Of a DNA stretch of 64,000 nt, positions 54,001 to 64,000 are shown piece after piece; the stretch's first letter is position 1; each line of letters starts with the position of its first letter. The position numbers and the translations under genes are program-made. The notes under the pieces are model-generated. The model did not search any database. It was not told the origin of the DNA and saw only the letters and a program-made list of their open reading frames with translations. Origin of the DNA: Guillardia theta CCMP2712 (lineage: Eukaryota; Cryptophyceae; Pyrenomonadales; Geminigeraceae); the NCBI RefSeq assembly GCF_000315625.1, contig NW_005434665.1, positions 555,220 to 619,219 on the forward strand. Direction: 5' to 3'.

Positions 54001-57000
54001 CGAGAAACAGATAATCCTCGCGCGAGAGCCTCCCGCTCGGCTTGTCCAGGGCGAGGTACGAGCCCTTGATGTAGGACATGATCTCCTGGAACACAGCAGA
54101 CGCCGAGATGCCCTTGGCAGTCGCCTTGTGCCTTGAGCTCAACTTCGGCCAGATGTGGTCGCAGAAGAAGGGGAAGTCGACCTCCGACTTGACTGTCTTC
54201 TTCTTCTGGCTGCCTCCACTTGGTTGGCTTCTGCTGCCTCCCTTCGCCGTCTCACGATTCATCAAGAAGAAATCTTCGTCATCCGAGAGCCAATCGTCCT
54301 CATCGGGAATGGCTTCCAACATGTTCACCTCCTCTCCCAGTCGTCCACCCTAGCACACAACGTCAGTACCTTTGCCGTCTCCATGTCTGCTGACCTGCAC
54401 CATGCTCCCGTCTGCGGCTCGAGGGAAGAACGGAGTATCCAACGTCGCGTCGATCATCCTCAGCCACTCCGCCTGCGTCAGAAAGAGCGGCCACTGACTC
54501 TCCGACACTTCCTTGAGCGAAGGAGGAGGAGGAGGAGAAGATTTCTGTCTGCTGCTAGAGCTGAGAGCTTCGTACGACCGCCGAACCTGATCGCGAAGGA
54601 CTTTGCTTGCAGTGAGGAATATTTGATGATACTTGACTGAAGTGTCGCCGAAAGTCATTCTCCATTGCTTCTGCATGGACCACATCCTACCAATAGCTAT
54701 CGAGGTCTTCCCTGTCCCCGACCGTCCGACCAGCAGCACAGATTCAGCCCTCGAGATCGCACTGATCAACTCGTCCTCGTGCTCATCAAGGATGAAGGGG
54801 AGCTCGGGCTCGTCCAAAAGACCTCTGCTCCTCGCTGCTTCCTCCTTGCCTGTCAGGTCCAGGGAGGCAAGGATCGACCTTCTGACGTCATCCGACAGCT
54901 CATAGAACTTCACGATGTTGTAACTTCCTGGCATCGCGATGGCAGGAGGGGTGTACACCAACTGTCCTGCCCGCGCTGAATCCTCTCCTTCCTCCTCAAG
55001 CGTTTCGAATTTTTCCAGGTCCTCACGCAGGAGATCCTCCACCTGCATGCCATCGTCGCAAGGGACGTACTGACGAGGGAGTCGCCTTTTACCCACCATG
55101 CACGACTCCCTGTGGGCCGGGCGGAGGTGCTTCCTGACTGTGCTCGTCCTCCCGCGCTTGTACGAGTTGATGATGTGCTCCATTCCCTTTGACACGTCAT
55201 CATGCTGCAGGCAGATGCGCCACAGGCGAATGGTCTCAACAAAGTTCTTGATCTTGGGGGAGTAGTCCACAGCGTACTGCCAGAGGAAACGAGGGCCGTC
55301 GTTGAAAGTCTTACACGGAGACTCCATGATCTGCATGCCCTTAGGAGATCCTTTGAGCTGCTTCATAATGCTTCTGCCCTGCTCTCCAGCTGCCAACCTG
55401 CTGAGGTTGAGCAGGAGTGAGCGGAGCAGGACTGGCTGGCTCTTGAGAGAATACAGGACTTCCTTGAACTCACGAGTGAACCTCAGCTCCCAACAGACGC
55501 CATCCCTTAACTCTAGCTCGGTCTCGACATCGTCCTCTACCTGAGCTGCTGTTCCTTGAGAATCCTCCTCGACTTGAATATTCTCAGTCTCCTCAATGTC
55601 CTCGTCTTCCTTGTCGTTGCGATCATCATCCTCGACGTGACCTGCGTCCACAAAATCCTCCTGGTGGGCACCTTCATCAATCCTCTTGATTGGTCTTGCT
55701 CTAGCCGCACCTACGTGTGATGGTACCCTTCCCTCCTCTACCGCATCTTCATTGAGAATGCAAGCTTTCTGGAGCCAATCCAGTTCTCGAACCATCTGCT
55801 CGATGAGGGAAACTTTCTCTCTGCGGCCGACTGTTGCAGAATTCCGTCCTGCTCGCTTCCCGTTCGCTCCTGACTTTGGTTCTAGCTCCTCACTTGCTTT
55901 GGAAATTCCTTCAACGTGATGCTGCTTCTCATTTTTGGTTTCTGATTGTGATGTCGCCCCATTTTTGTCAGCAATCTCCACCTTCTCTTCACTTTCACCT
56001 GAACCCGCATCAACAAAGTCTTGTTGTGATCGCATAACTTGCTGACCATCATTCCCATTGAATTCTAACAAGTCTGAATGTGTGATTACGAAATCCCCTG
56101 CGCCCAATGTCTTCTTCAGAAACCAGAGGCCCGCAATGTCCAGCGTTGTCTGAGAAAGCGGTTTGGAGACGTTGTTCTCCTTGCTGCCCTGCTCAAGAAG
56201 AAGTTGTATGATGTGAAACTGATCCGATTGTCGGGCTTTTACTTGCTGCTCGAAAGATTTCAATTCGCTTTCTTCTTCGCTCATCAACAAAGAAAATGAA
56301 ATGGTAAGAGCTGAATCCAGAGCAGCGATCGAAAGCTTTGCTGGAATTGACAAGCAGCAGTATGGTCTCTCAATCCCAAAGCTCACACAATCGTCGGAGA
56401 ACGAGATCCCTTGATGATTCGTCGCTTTCACACCTGCACAGATGACACGTTTGCTGTTTGTGGCAGAGGAATAGGAAAGCTGATGAACGTCTGCGAGGAA
56501 GATACAAAGGTGAGCAGAGGAGAATTGGACCGATCCTGTTTCTCCTGCAACCCAGTAGATTACAGACCAGCTCCAGCCACCACAGATAAAATTTGTGCGA
56601 GCTGCTACCCTTCTGATCTGACCGTCTGAGCATGAAGCTGTGCGTAGCTTACATTCGTCGATCTGATCAGAAATTGAAAGATTCAAAGAAAGCAACACTG
56701 ATCCACGTGAAAAGATGGGGAGAGATGCGTGATGCAGAGGATAGAAGCCAAGCAGGTTGTTATCAGGAAGGTCGGCCAGATGGGATCCTGCTTTCAGTAC
56801 CGCGCTGACTAGATCTAGCCTGCAAGTTCTGCATGCCAGTGCAAGGGCAGAAGATCTGTAGATCCCATTGTGTTGCAAGAAATCATTTGTGTGGTTGACA
56901 ATGACATCGTCTCTGCTGAACAAAAAAGCTGTTTTCTCAAATGATTCTAACTGCTTAATGGTGGTCAGCGCTAATTTGACCCGAAGGTCGCTTGCGAATG

Positions 57001-58010
57001 TCGGAACCCCGATCATAATCTTCAGGAGCGGCTGAAGGAAAGAACCAGAGGCAAACCCCGGGATCTTATGACTTCTGGCCTTGTTGTACAACTTTATCAA
57101 GGCCTTGTAAACAATTGCAAACAGCGGAGGAGTGCTTCTTCCTGCCTCCTCGTCGCTTTCAAGTACGTACTCAATCCCTCCCCCCCAGAGAAGCAAGAAT
57201 GGCCACCGAGTTTGAAACCAAGATCGGAAGTATTTCTCCAGCTCATGATTGTCAGATATTGTTTCAACATGTGGAGGAAGACAACACATCTTGTTGATTA
57301 GTTTCCCATCTCTTGACTCAACCAAACTTCGAAACAACAGCCAGCTGCCACCAACCATCGCCCGGGAACAATTGTCAATGCGAACTTCGTGAGGTAGCTC
57401 CGAGCTCGACCATCCCTGCGACCAATGCTGTTAGGGATGATTATGGCGCATTGAATTCAATACTTTGCTGCCGAATGTGTCACTGAAGTCTTTTTCACAA
57501 GCACCTATGATCTCTTCCACCGCGGCGTCACCTGCTTGCCATTTCAAAAAACACCAACCTTTCACCCGACCAGCATCCCCACCTTCTGCATATCTCAACT
57601 CTCCGCCGTATGTGGTGGTAAACTACGAGAATGTAAGAGAGTGTCACCTCATCGAAAGAATCTGTCTGAGATATCGCTCTTCAACATGTTACCTCTGTTG
57701 CCACGTGGTGAAGCTCAGGGAAACTCTCCTCTGGATACATCATCCCGCATCGACTGTAGATCGTCTCTAGTTACATGGTACTTCGTTATTATCATCCTCT
57801 GCATCACCTGCAAGGAGGGAATCCGCACGCATCCTTGATCCCTACCATCAACACAGATCTGACAACCTGGTCAGTGAAGAATCCTACAAAGTCATACAAA
57901 TGATGCAATCTACCTGCAGCCAAGGGTGGGACAGATGGTTTTGAGATTCCCTGCCTCTTCGTTGAATCGCCATGATTGTCTTTCACCGGCTCTTTCTCCC
58001 AGTCGAGCAT
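48029..58010 (-). CDS. Giant TRANK1-like protein: ankyrin region, SF1 helicase, TPR-like region, PNK-like kinase domain
   Basis: Two long open frames on the complement (57415-54350 and 54328-48029) join through a small intron near 54323-54358 into about 3,100 residues; exons upstream (to an ATG at 57740 or 58010) add more. The ankyrin-like region includes GFYPLHHASLPI. The helicase has a Walker A VLLVGRSGTGKTSIAIGRMW, then in the second frame YVDETQDFTQAELRLML, FCGDTAQTIASGVAFRF, LSTNYRTHNGILRAAS, ILESKGLEFDDVFLWNF and LYTALTRARARAI. This order and wording match vertebrate TRANK1. A long alpha-helical TPR-like region follows. Near residue 1285 of the second frame a separate P-loop appears (MLLVCGLPGSGKSLLASQFE), followed by VVIDAYNVEEQERARW, as in polynucleotide-kinase-like (AAA_33) domains. 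The first frame probably contains one or two retained introns (good donor GTAAGC after DQIDE). The cellular role is unknown. Confidence 0.82.
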
Positions 58011-58059
58011 TCTCTTCTAACCTCTTAAGCCATCCCTTCACCCATGTCTGGCGGAGGTC

Positions 58060-58260
58060 TGCCATTACAGTGCGGCCTATATCGCTTCACTGCGCCAGTC
58101 CGGTGACCGCATCGGGCGGGCCGCGCCGGGCCCGGCGGACTCCGAGGCTCAGTACGGCGGTGCCCAGCGGCTGAGCGTGGCATCGGCCCGGCGGTGCCAC
58201 CGAAGGCCCTCACCCCTCACCCGGCAGGGTTCTTATCGCCGTTTGCGGCTTGAAGGGAAC
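58060..58260. repeat. GC-rich island
   Basis: Core gcgggccgcgccgggcccgg, about 50 bp upstream of the putative first exon of the giant gene. A moderate-GC shoulder runs to about 58840, similar to the shoulders at 8.5 and 28.5 kb. Confidence 0.6.
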
Positions 58261-58865
58261 TGGCATTTGGTTACGTTACCCCGGCGTAATCAGTGACTAC
58301 AGGGGATCGACACATCCCCGGCGGCCCAGAAGCGAAGCCCGCGTGGACAGCGCCATCGCGGCAGCGGAAGCGTCTGACTCTGTGATGATATTTCACCCCT
58401 GGGCGGCAGTAGGGATCGGATAATGATCATCGCGCTGGAGGTGAAGGCCCATACTCGCTCCAGCGGTCCCACCTCGGCTGATCATCAGCCTCGACGTATC
58501 TATGAGGTCACCGGGTACTGATGAGTCCACGAGGGCCCCCCTCGCAAAATGAGCAAGCAACGTGAGTCCAACAAAGCCGACAGGAACAGCCACTTGCGAG
58601 GCAACCACGTGCTGTCCACAGCCCTGATCGGGTAATTCCACTGGGAATCCCCACTCCCCCGGCATCTTGCGACCGAGCCTCGGGGATCTTCGGGTCCGCG
58701 GAACACGTCACAGTGTCCAGCCTCGTACCTGTCAACCCGTGTAGTTCCCATTGATCGTCTCATTCGTCCACAGCACGGGACTGGTGTACACGGTCTGGAT
58801 GTTAGACTCGATGATATCTTGCCCTGGCCAATGAACAAACAGGGTATTCAGGAACCCTGTATGGA

Positions 58866-59090
58866 TCATGCCCAGGATGATACTATCGAATTCCTGTAAT
58901 TGAAATTCCTGAGCTGCATCTCGAAGCTGTCGCCTGAACCGAAGCAGAGCGACTTGAACGCGTTGGATACATCCGAGAAATCATACCCCCTTCTGCTGGG
59001 CTCCACGGGCACTGCCATGGGTGGGGGCGGTGGAGGCGGTGGGGGCGGCGCAGACGGATAATACTCCGGGTTCTGCGGAGGGTCAGCCAT
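58866..59090 (-). CDS. Short proline-rich protein or 5' exon, unrecognised
   Basis: The complement reads MADPPQNPEYYPSAPPPPPP, then a run of Pro, then a normal-looking segment RRGYDFSDVSNAFKSLCFGS and FEMQLRNFNYRNSIVSSWA to a TGA (74 residues). The N-terminus with a PPPP linker resembles the start of many cytosolic scaffold proteins. It may be a complete micro-protein or the first exon of a gene that was cut off; downstream lies only the GC-rich shoulder. No splice donor of good quality was seen at its end. Expression and function are unknown. Confidence 0.4.
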   Translation of the reverse strand: MADPPQNPEYYPSAPPPPPPPPPPMAVPVEPSRRGYDFSDVSNAFKSLCFGSGDSFEMQLRNFNYRNSIVSSWA

Positions 59091-59393
59091 TTACCGGCAT
59101 GCACACCACACACTTGGTTTTATACAAAACTCACAACAGCGGAAATTCACTCCATCTTCGGCCCCGGGCCCTTGACGATTTGCGTGCATGTAAGCCTTGC
59201 CTCTGAAGAGGAGAGAGGAGTGGAAGAGAGAAGGCGGAGACTCTAAAGTCTCCCGCTAGTCTTCCCTTTCATCCAAGGCTGTAACGGGTGCAACGACACT
59301 GGGGCGCTGAGCTCTGTAAGGCTGAACCTGTGATGTGTCAGAAGGAGCTGTGATGGACTGATGTTTCAGTAACGTCCAGTGCAGCGAGCAAAG

Positions 59394-59770
59394 TCAAAGA
59401 GTCACGTTGACTGGCCGTGATCGAGTCCAACATCGTGACAGTCGCCGGCCCAGGGTTCCCCTCCGGCTGCTCGACGCCGTCGCAACCGAAAGGTAGTAGG
59501 CGCTGATGATGTCGAGCTTCTCCTGCATGGAGAGGCGGGCCTTGCCGGAGCACGCGCGGCTATGGCGGAGCCAGGTGTCGGCATCCCAGCGCTCTCCTGC
59601 ATCGTCGTCGGAAGGGCTAGCAGGAGAGGTGATGGTCGGGGCCGAGGGGGAGTCGGGGGCGTAGTCGGGAGGGAGGGAGAGGAGGCGGAGGAAGGCGGGA
59701 TCGGTATCGTCGATTTCGGAGAGGGCGAGGGCGTGGACCTCCTCATTGGAGACGAGCGTTAGGAAGCGCG
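59394..59770 (-). CDS. Coding-like exon without start codon, unrecognised
   Basis: The complement has an open frame with clear protein composition but no initiating ATG: DELGLSRFLTLVSNEEVHAL, LALSEIDDTDPAFLRLLS, PPDYAPDSPSAPTITSPAS, GERWDADTWLRHSRACSGKA and RLSMQEKLDIISAYYLSVAT, ending RPVNVTL and a TGA at 59394. It could be an internal exon whose 5' partner was lost, since the adjacent DNA (59790 on) is a decayed gene on the other strand. Phe, Trp and Tyr content and the acidic stretches argue against chance. No family is recognised. Confidence 0.45.
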
Positions 59771-59779
59771 AGAGACCAA

Positions 59780-60665
59780 GTTCATCCAGAGGAGGAAGCA
59801 GAGGAGGAGCGGGATGACAGGATTTTCAACGAGGACGAGATCTTGGCGGCTGCTGATCTGATGAACCGCTATGGCATGGAGCCGTTGGAGATCTTGGAGA
59901 GGAGGAAGAGTGAGCTGCTGGAGCTGCATGATCTTGAGGGCATCCGACGGCAGATCGAGACGAAGATCGGACAAGTCAAACTCCTCGACAGCCAGCAGCG
60001 AGTCCTCGATCTCTTGACAAGCATCGGGAAGGAAATCGTTCCATCAGCCATCGCTGCTGCCATCGCGCAGCAGAAGGAGCAGGAGCAAGAAGTTCTTGCG
60101 GCAGCAGCTCTGACTTTGGTGAAGCTGTTGAGGGTGACGCTGGTATGAGCAACTAACTTGCCGAGGATGGACCTGATCTCGGGCTGTGACCCCTACTGCG
60201 TGCTCTTCGTGAACGCGTGCTCGGGACTGTCAACGTTTGCATCGGAGGTCCTGCATAAGAACATCCACCCCGAGTGGGAGCAGAAGCTCGAGTGGAGGAT
60301 GACGAGTCAGACCAAGGTGCTTAGCGTCACCCTGTGGGACAAAGACGATGTAAGTGCCTGCTGGACACCTGCTGGAGCTGGCTTATTCATCCGAGTGACG
60401 AGTTGACCTTCTCAGGTGACGAGCGACAATCTGCCACGGTGGGGTCAGTGCAACTGGACCACCTGCAGCAGCTTTCTGCGAAGAGGAGGAGTTAACGCTG
60501 CCACTGGACAACCACAAGCTCCTCAAGAAGCTGCGCGAAACCTGCCTCTTGCTTAGAGTCCACAAGCTGATCGAGACAGAGTCGATGAAGGTAGGTCGAG
60601 CAAGTCACTGAGTGACCTGTGCTGGTGCCTTACGCCGGACTAGACTGTGACAGTGCCTCGGATGG
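59780..60665 (+). pseudogene. Decayed C2-domain gene
   Basis: Plus strand: a helical region (RIFNEDEILAAADLMNRYGM, LEILERRKSELLELHDLEG, IRRQIETKIGQVKLLDSQQ) leads into a C2 domain. The C2 start reads LLRVTLV, then a TGA where the family has Arg or similar, then ATNLPRMDLISGCDPYCVLF in the same frame. Next come NIHPEWEQKLEW and LSVTLWDKDD, a good intron (GTAAGT at 60351), and then GSVQLDHLQQLSAK and EELTLPLDNHKLLKKLRETC in two different frames. One nonsense codon (GTA TGA GCA) and at least two indels break the gene. All indels are out of splice context. A paralogue elsewhere in the genome is likely. Confidence 0.6.
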
Positions 60666-60821
60666 AAAGGCAGTAAGTTGTGGCACCCCTTTAGGGCAAT
60701 CATCATTTCATATTCCCTTTCAGATACAGTCAATTTCACCGGCCTTCCCAGATCACCACCACCCCCTTTTCCCCTCGTACCCTCCCCAGGCCCGAGTCTG
60801 TGTCATCCCCCTAGCTAGTGC

Positions 60822-61175
60822 CTTCCTCCTTGGCATCTCGTCGTACCTTCGTCCTTGTCATTTTGTGCCTTCCTCCTCGGCATCTCCTCGCACCTTCCTC
60901 CTTGGCATCTCCTCGTACCTTCCTCCTTGTCATTTCATCGTACCGTCCTCCTTGGCCTCTCCTCGTACCTGCCTCCTTGTCATCTCATCGTACCTTCCTC
61001 CTTGTCATCTCCTCGTACCGTCCTCCTTGTCATTTCATCGTACCGTCCTCCTTGTCATCTCATCGTACCGTCCTCCCTGTCATCTCCACGTACCTGCCTC
61101 CTTGGCATCTCCTCGCCACCTTCGTCCTGGCCATCTCCTCGTACCGTCCTCCTTGTCATCCCCTCGTGACTTCCT
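60822..61175. repeat. Left arm: 25-bp minisatellite array of a foldback-like element
   Basis: About 14 copies of a 25-mer reading cctcctt(g/t)gtcatctcctcgtacc on plus, with a few variants (ggcatctc, gtcatttcatc). It is the inverted counterpart of the array at 62778-63001. Confidence 0.85.
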
Positions 61176-61767
61176 CCTTCTGGTCCCCTTTCCACTTTCC
61201 TCCTTGTGATGCCTTTTTCTTCATCCTGGTGAAACATTCCTCTCCTCGTCCTCCTTCAAAATGATGCTAAGTTGTCAGTACACATAGGAACGGGTGACTG
61301 TCCGACGATACGTATGGAGAATCAGTGATTGGTGTGATGAACATGTCATCCCGTTCATATTGTATTGCTATGTGCCAATATTAATTATCTGGGTATTGAC
61401 TGCCGTATATACTGCGTAATACCCTTTGTTCGAAACAGTTCAGTTCCTCATTTGTAACTATGCAATCCGCCATAGCACATATGAAAACACCGCATGATGT
61501 GCTGTCCGTTTGTCGTGGAATCTGCCAAGGGGCCTTCAGAACTGGTACAGTAGCTATGATAATTCAACTTGCCTGCGTGATGGGACCATGGAGTAAGATG
61601 CGATGTATCTTGTTGGTTGGATCGATAGCTTGCCGCCTCTTCCATGTATTCTATCATGTTATCACGTCCACCTTCAACATCCAATATCATGAAAGCAAGC
61701 CTCGCTTACCCTGAATCATATCCATGTGTGGCTTGGGCGTAATTGCCAACGAATCATACAACCTGTG

Positions 61768-62660
61768 TCACTTCAAGGAACCGTCAATGCTACAAATGTC
61801 TCTACGGCACGTTATGCAGCGTTCCGTCACATTGACGACAATAAGACCCCAGTGCCCACTTTCACTTTGAAAATCTGAAGCAGTATATGCTGGGCATAGG
61901 ACATAATGCAATTTGCTGAAATCGATGGATTGATTCCATCGATTCAACACTTGCATCTGATGGGAGACACAACACAGTGAGACAACCGTCGATCCCGGAA
62001 GCTTACCCATGTGGTTACCTTGTCTTCCTTCCACAACTGGAAGAAGTAGCTTGACAACACCAGAACTGGAGGGTTCCTGTCAGGTCTGATACCTGAGCTG
62101 CCCAAAACATGGGTTCTGTAGCTGGGTTCGTACGACTTCCGGTCTTCTGGAGGACTGGAGCACCATTCGCTGAAAGGAGGACAGGTGTTAGGCCAAATCC
62201 AGAAAACGAATGTATCGGCAAATCACCTTTACAATGCTTGTTGATATTCGCAATGATATGAAATGCACAAAAGACAACATCAACGTGAGGCATGGTATCG
62301 AGTAAACCCTTCAGAATCGCTGTTCCTCGATCCGTGATAACTGTCAACTTCCCGCTGTCCTTCGATAGCCATTTACCCACAGAGGTGGTATTCAGCTGCC
62401 TCCACATGAATGCTGTGTTCTCTGCCGTTTCACCACCAATCCAAGTTCCATCTTGCTTCCAAGATGCAAACTCGGATCCCTGAACACCGTACAAGTGCAT
62501 GTCAGTCAATTACCAACGAGACACGACGCCGATCATGAGCAGCTATACCAACTGCTAAAGGTACGATGGTACCATTTCCGAATCGCGCCTCGATTATCAT
62601 AGCTTTGCCATGGTACCACCTAAACCAGTCTGCGTCACATCACAACCGGTGGCACGGCAC
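61768..62660 (-). pseudogene. Mutator-like (MULE) transposase, frameshifted relic
   Basis: The complement first reads DVTQTGLGGTMAK, then one base out of frame MIIEARFGNGTIVPLAVGIA, both typical of the start of a MULE catalytic domain. After an interruption comes ENTAFMWRQLNTTSVGKWL, then LTVITDRGTAILKGLLDT and VVFCAFHIIANINKHCKG. The aspartate of ITDRG and the CxxH pair are the usual family landmarks. After that the homology fades; a segment near 61900 (VNVTERCITCRRDI) could be a remnant of the SWIM zinc finger. At least one frameshift and several gaps make the copy inactive as it stands. It lies inside the inverted minisatellite arms. Confidence 0.72.
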
Positions 62661-62777
62661 TGGCTGAGCTTACGAACGTGTAATAAGACAAAAATCCTGA
62701 CGAAGTATCCGTAGCCCACACGCTTCAACAAGACGAAGAATAGTACCGTTGGCAAGGAAAACTTCTCTGAACGAGAA

Positions 62778-63001
62778 GATGACAAGGAGGACGGTACGAG
62801 GAGATGACAAGGAGGACGGTACGAGGAGATGACAAGGAGGCAGGTACGAGGAGATGACAAGGAGGCAGGTACGAGGAGATGACAAGGAGGCAGGTACGAG
62901 GAGATGACAAGGAGGCAGGTACGAGGAGATGACAAGGAGGCAGGTACGAGGAGATGCCAAAGACGAAGGTGCGAGGAGATGACAAGGAGGCAGGTACGAG
63001 C
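62778..63001. repeat. Right arm: inverted 25-bp minisatellite array
   Basis: Nine copies of gatgacaaggaggcaggtac plus gagga, in the opposite orientation to the left arm. The last units include a variant (gccaaagacgaaggtgcg) that also occurs in the left arm as cgccaccttcgtcctggcc, so both arms share variant types. Confidence 0.88.
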
Positions 63002-63084
63002 AAAGTATACGGTTACGACCGTTATGGATACGTGTCACGATTGCTCTGAGGCAGGCCTGATTTTCCTTTCAGTCTCTCAGCTCC

Positions 63085-63335
63085 AGTCCCTACGGGCCCC
63101 GGGGGGCTTGGGAAGATATAGGGTTATGAGCCTCAGTCCCACGAACCCTACCATAGGTACCACCCCACCCACTACACCGTGGCCAACTATACTACCCACC
63201 AGATCCATCCAACAATAATATACCCCTACCACCCATCCATCTACCCAGTACCCACAAAATATACCTGTCTTCTCAGCTGTCCAAGAACCCCCACCCATCT
63301 TTTGCTTCCACACACCCCTCTCAAATCACCTACAC
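63085..63335. promoter_or_regulatory. C-tract island upstream of the last gene
   Basis: Plus strand rich in C runs (taggtaccaccccaccca, tatacccctaccaccc, aacccccacccatc). About 100 bp before the ATG at 63428; same island class as elsewhere. Confidence 0.45.
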
Positions 63336-63427
63336 ACTTCACCCGCTCTGTGACCACCTTTTATGCGCGCCATGTACGATCATGCAGGGAGGCATCCGAG
63401 AGGGGAGAGGATGCGAGACTATGAAGC

Positions 63428-64000
63428 ATGGATGGGGTACTGAGGACAAGGACCAGAAGAAAACTCTCTGTGGAAAGAACCGCAGCGATGGGTGGAGACA
63501 AAGGCAAGAATGACAAGGGAAAGCCTCGTTCGAAGCTGGAAATGACTCCTGAAAAGTGCTTTGATCCTTGTCAAATTGATGCGAGCGAGTCGCAGGCACA
63601 ATCCAAACTTCCCGACAGAAAGGATGAGATTTCTTCTCGTCCTATGTCAAACGGGGCACATAAACAAAGCAAATCGACTCCTCGGTCGAAACCTGATGAA
63701 CTTTTAGACGGAGGGCGAGGCTGTCACATCCCTAAAGGTATTAACATGAAACTCGACTAAAATGTATGACCCTGTGTATTATACAGAAGTTTTTTCGAGC
63801 TTGTACTCTCTTCATTCGTACACGCCGCACATGGGCATTCTGTTGGAAAAACGACAGTCGAAGCGAATAGGACAGAGAAGGGATATCTACGTCGAGGTGA
63901 TGTACAATTGTTGTTAGCTCATTGCACTGATCCATTATTCGCAACAGAGTTACCGTCTAAGCTACAATTTTTCAGAGGATGGACTCCTTGCTATGATCTT
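63428..64000 (+). CDS. 5' part of an unidentified gene, cut by the window edge
   Basis: Exons 63428-63737, 63787-63896 and 63948 to the edge join in phase. The first 100 residues are basic and low complexity (KGKNDKGKPRSKLEM, SQAQSKLPDRKDEISS), with a second possible start at 63488 (MGGDKGKNDK). After the first intron the sequence becomes ordered: EVFSSLYSLHSYTPHMG, LLEKRQSKRIGQRRDIYVE and, after the second intron, SYRLSYNFSEDGLLAMI. Splice sites are good (acceptor attatacag, donor gaggtgatg). No family is recognised from this fragment; it could be a nuclear or chromatin protein, but that is a guess. Confidence 0.6.

Larger units (their letters stand above)
60822..63001. mobile_element. Foldback-like element with Mutator-type (MULE) transposase relic
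   Basis: Two arrays of the same 25-bp minisatellite lie in opposite orientation about 1.6 kb apart, so a single strand could fold into a long hairpin. The interior carries a degenerate MULE transposase on the minus strand (62660-61450). Foldback elements of this build, with inverted tandem repeats around a MULE-like gene, are known from plants and animals. Ends and target-site duplication could not be fixed by eye. Confidence 0.6.

Noticed and set aside
60125-60150. TGA recoding as a sense codon in the C2 gene
   Set aside because: TGA serves as a normal stop in several solid genes in the window (for example BLOC1S1 and the zinc transporter), and the C2 gene also has indels.
60847-61237. Open frames rich in SSLSSPRT and its reverse
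   Set aside because: Translations of the 25-bp minisatellite arms, not genes.

Overview
The window looks like nuclear DNA of a photosynthetic protist with a complex (secondary) plastid. A cryptophyte such as Guillardia is my best guess, by inference and not by a database match. The reasons are: genes dense on both strands and cut by many short, phase-consistent GT-AG introns (mostly 35-100 nt); purely eukaryotic families (atypical E2F, eIF3k, BLOC1S1, SRSF1-like, Rrp8, mitochondrial carriers, SWEET, TRANK1-like); and several proteins, including a GapC1-type GAPDH, with a signal peptide followed by a phenylalanine at the presumed cleavage site, as in bipartite plastid presequences. Most gene models below were built by joining exons by hand across splice sites with matching phase.

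Layout. 0-10 kb: end of an unknown gene, an atypical E2F, a SWEET transporter, a putative plastid membrane protein, eIF3k, BLOC1S1 and a tiny highly codon-biased gene. 10-15 kb: a small unknown gene, a HemW-like radical SAM protein and a glutamate 5-kinase. 16-24 kb: a cluster of very intron-rich genes whose introns are polypyrimidine or microsatellite tracts; the largest has 21 predicted exons and tryptophan-containing helical segments. A 100-N assembly gap lies at 19600-19699. 24-31 kb: two mitochondrial carriers flank a plastid GAPDH that carries a one-base frameshift. 31-36 kb: Rrp8 and an SRSF1-type SR protein. 36-48 kb: an EF-hand/WD40 protein, an SH3-like protein, a ZnT-type zinc transporter, a RING-H2 protein and another plastid-targeted protein. 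48-58 kb: one giant gene (about 3,100 codons or more) for a TRANK1-like helicase with an added polynucleotide-kinase-like P-loop domain. 58-64 kb: decayed genes, a foldback-like element with a degenerate Mutator-type transposase between inverted 25-bp minisatellite arrays, and the start of a gene that runs off the window.

Intergenic DNA is not featureless. Two recurrent classes stand out: strand-asymmetric G- or C-tract islands (GGGGTAGGG / TACCCC style) that sit upstream of most genes, and very GC-rich islands (about 0.07-1 kb) that sit mostly near gene ends and share words with each other. I saw no rRNA, tRNA or CRISPR array.
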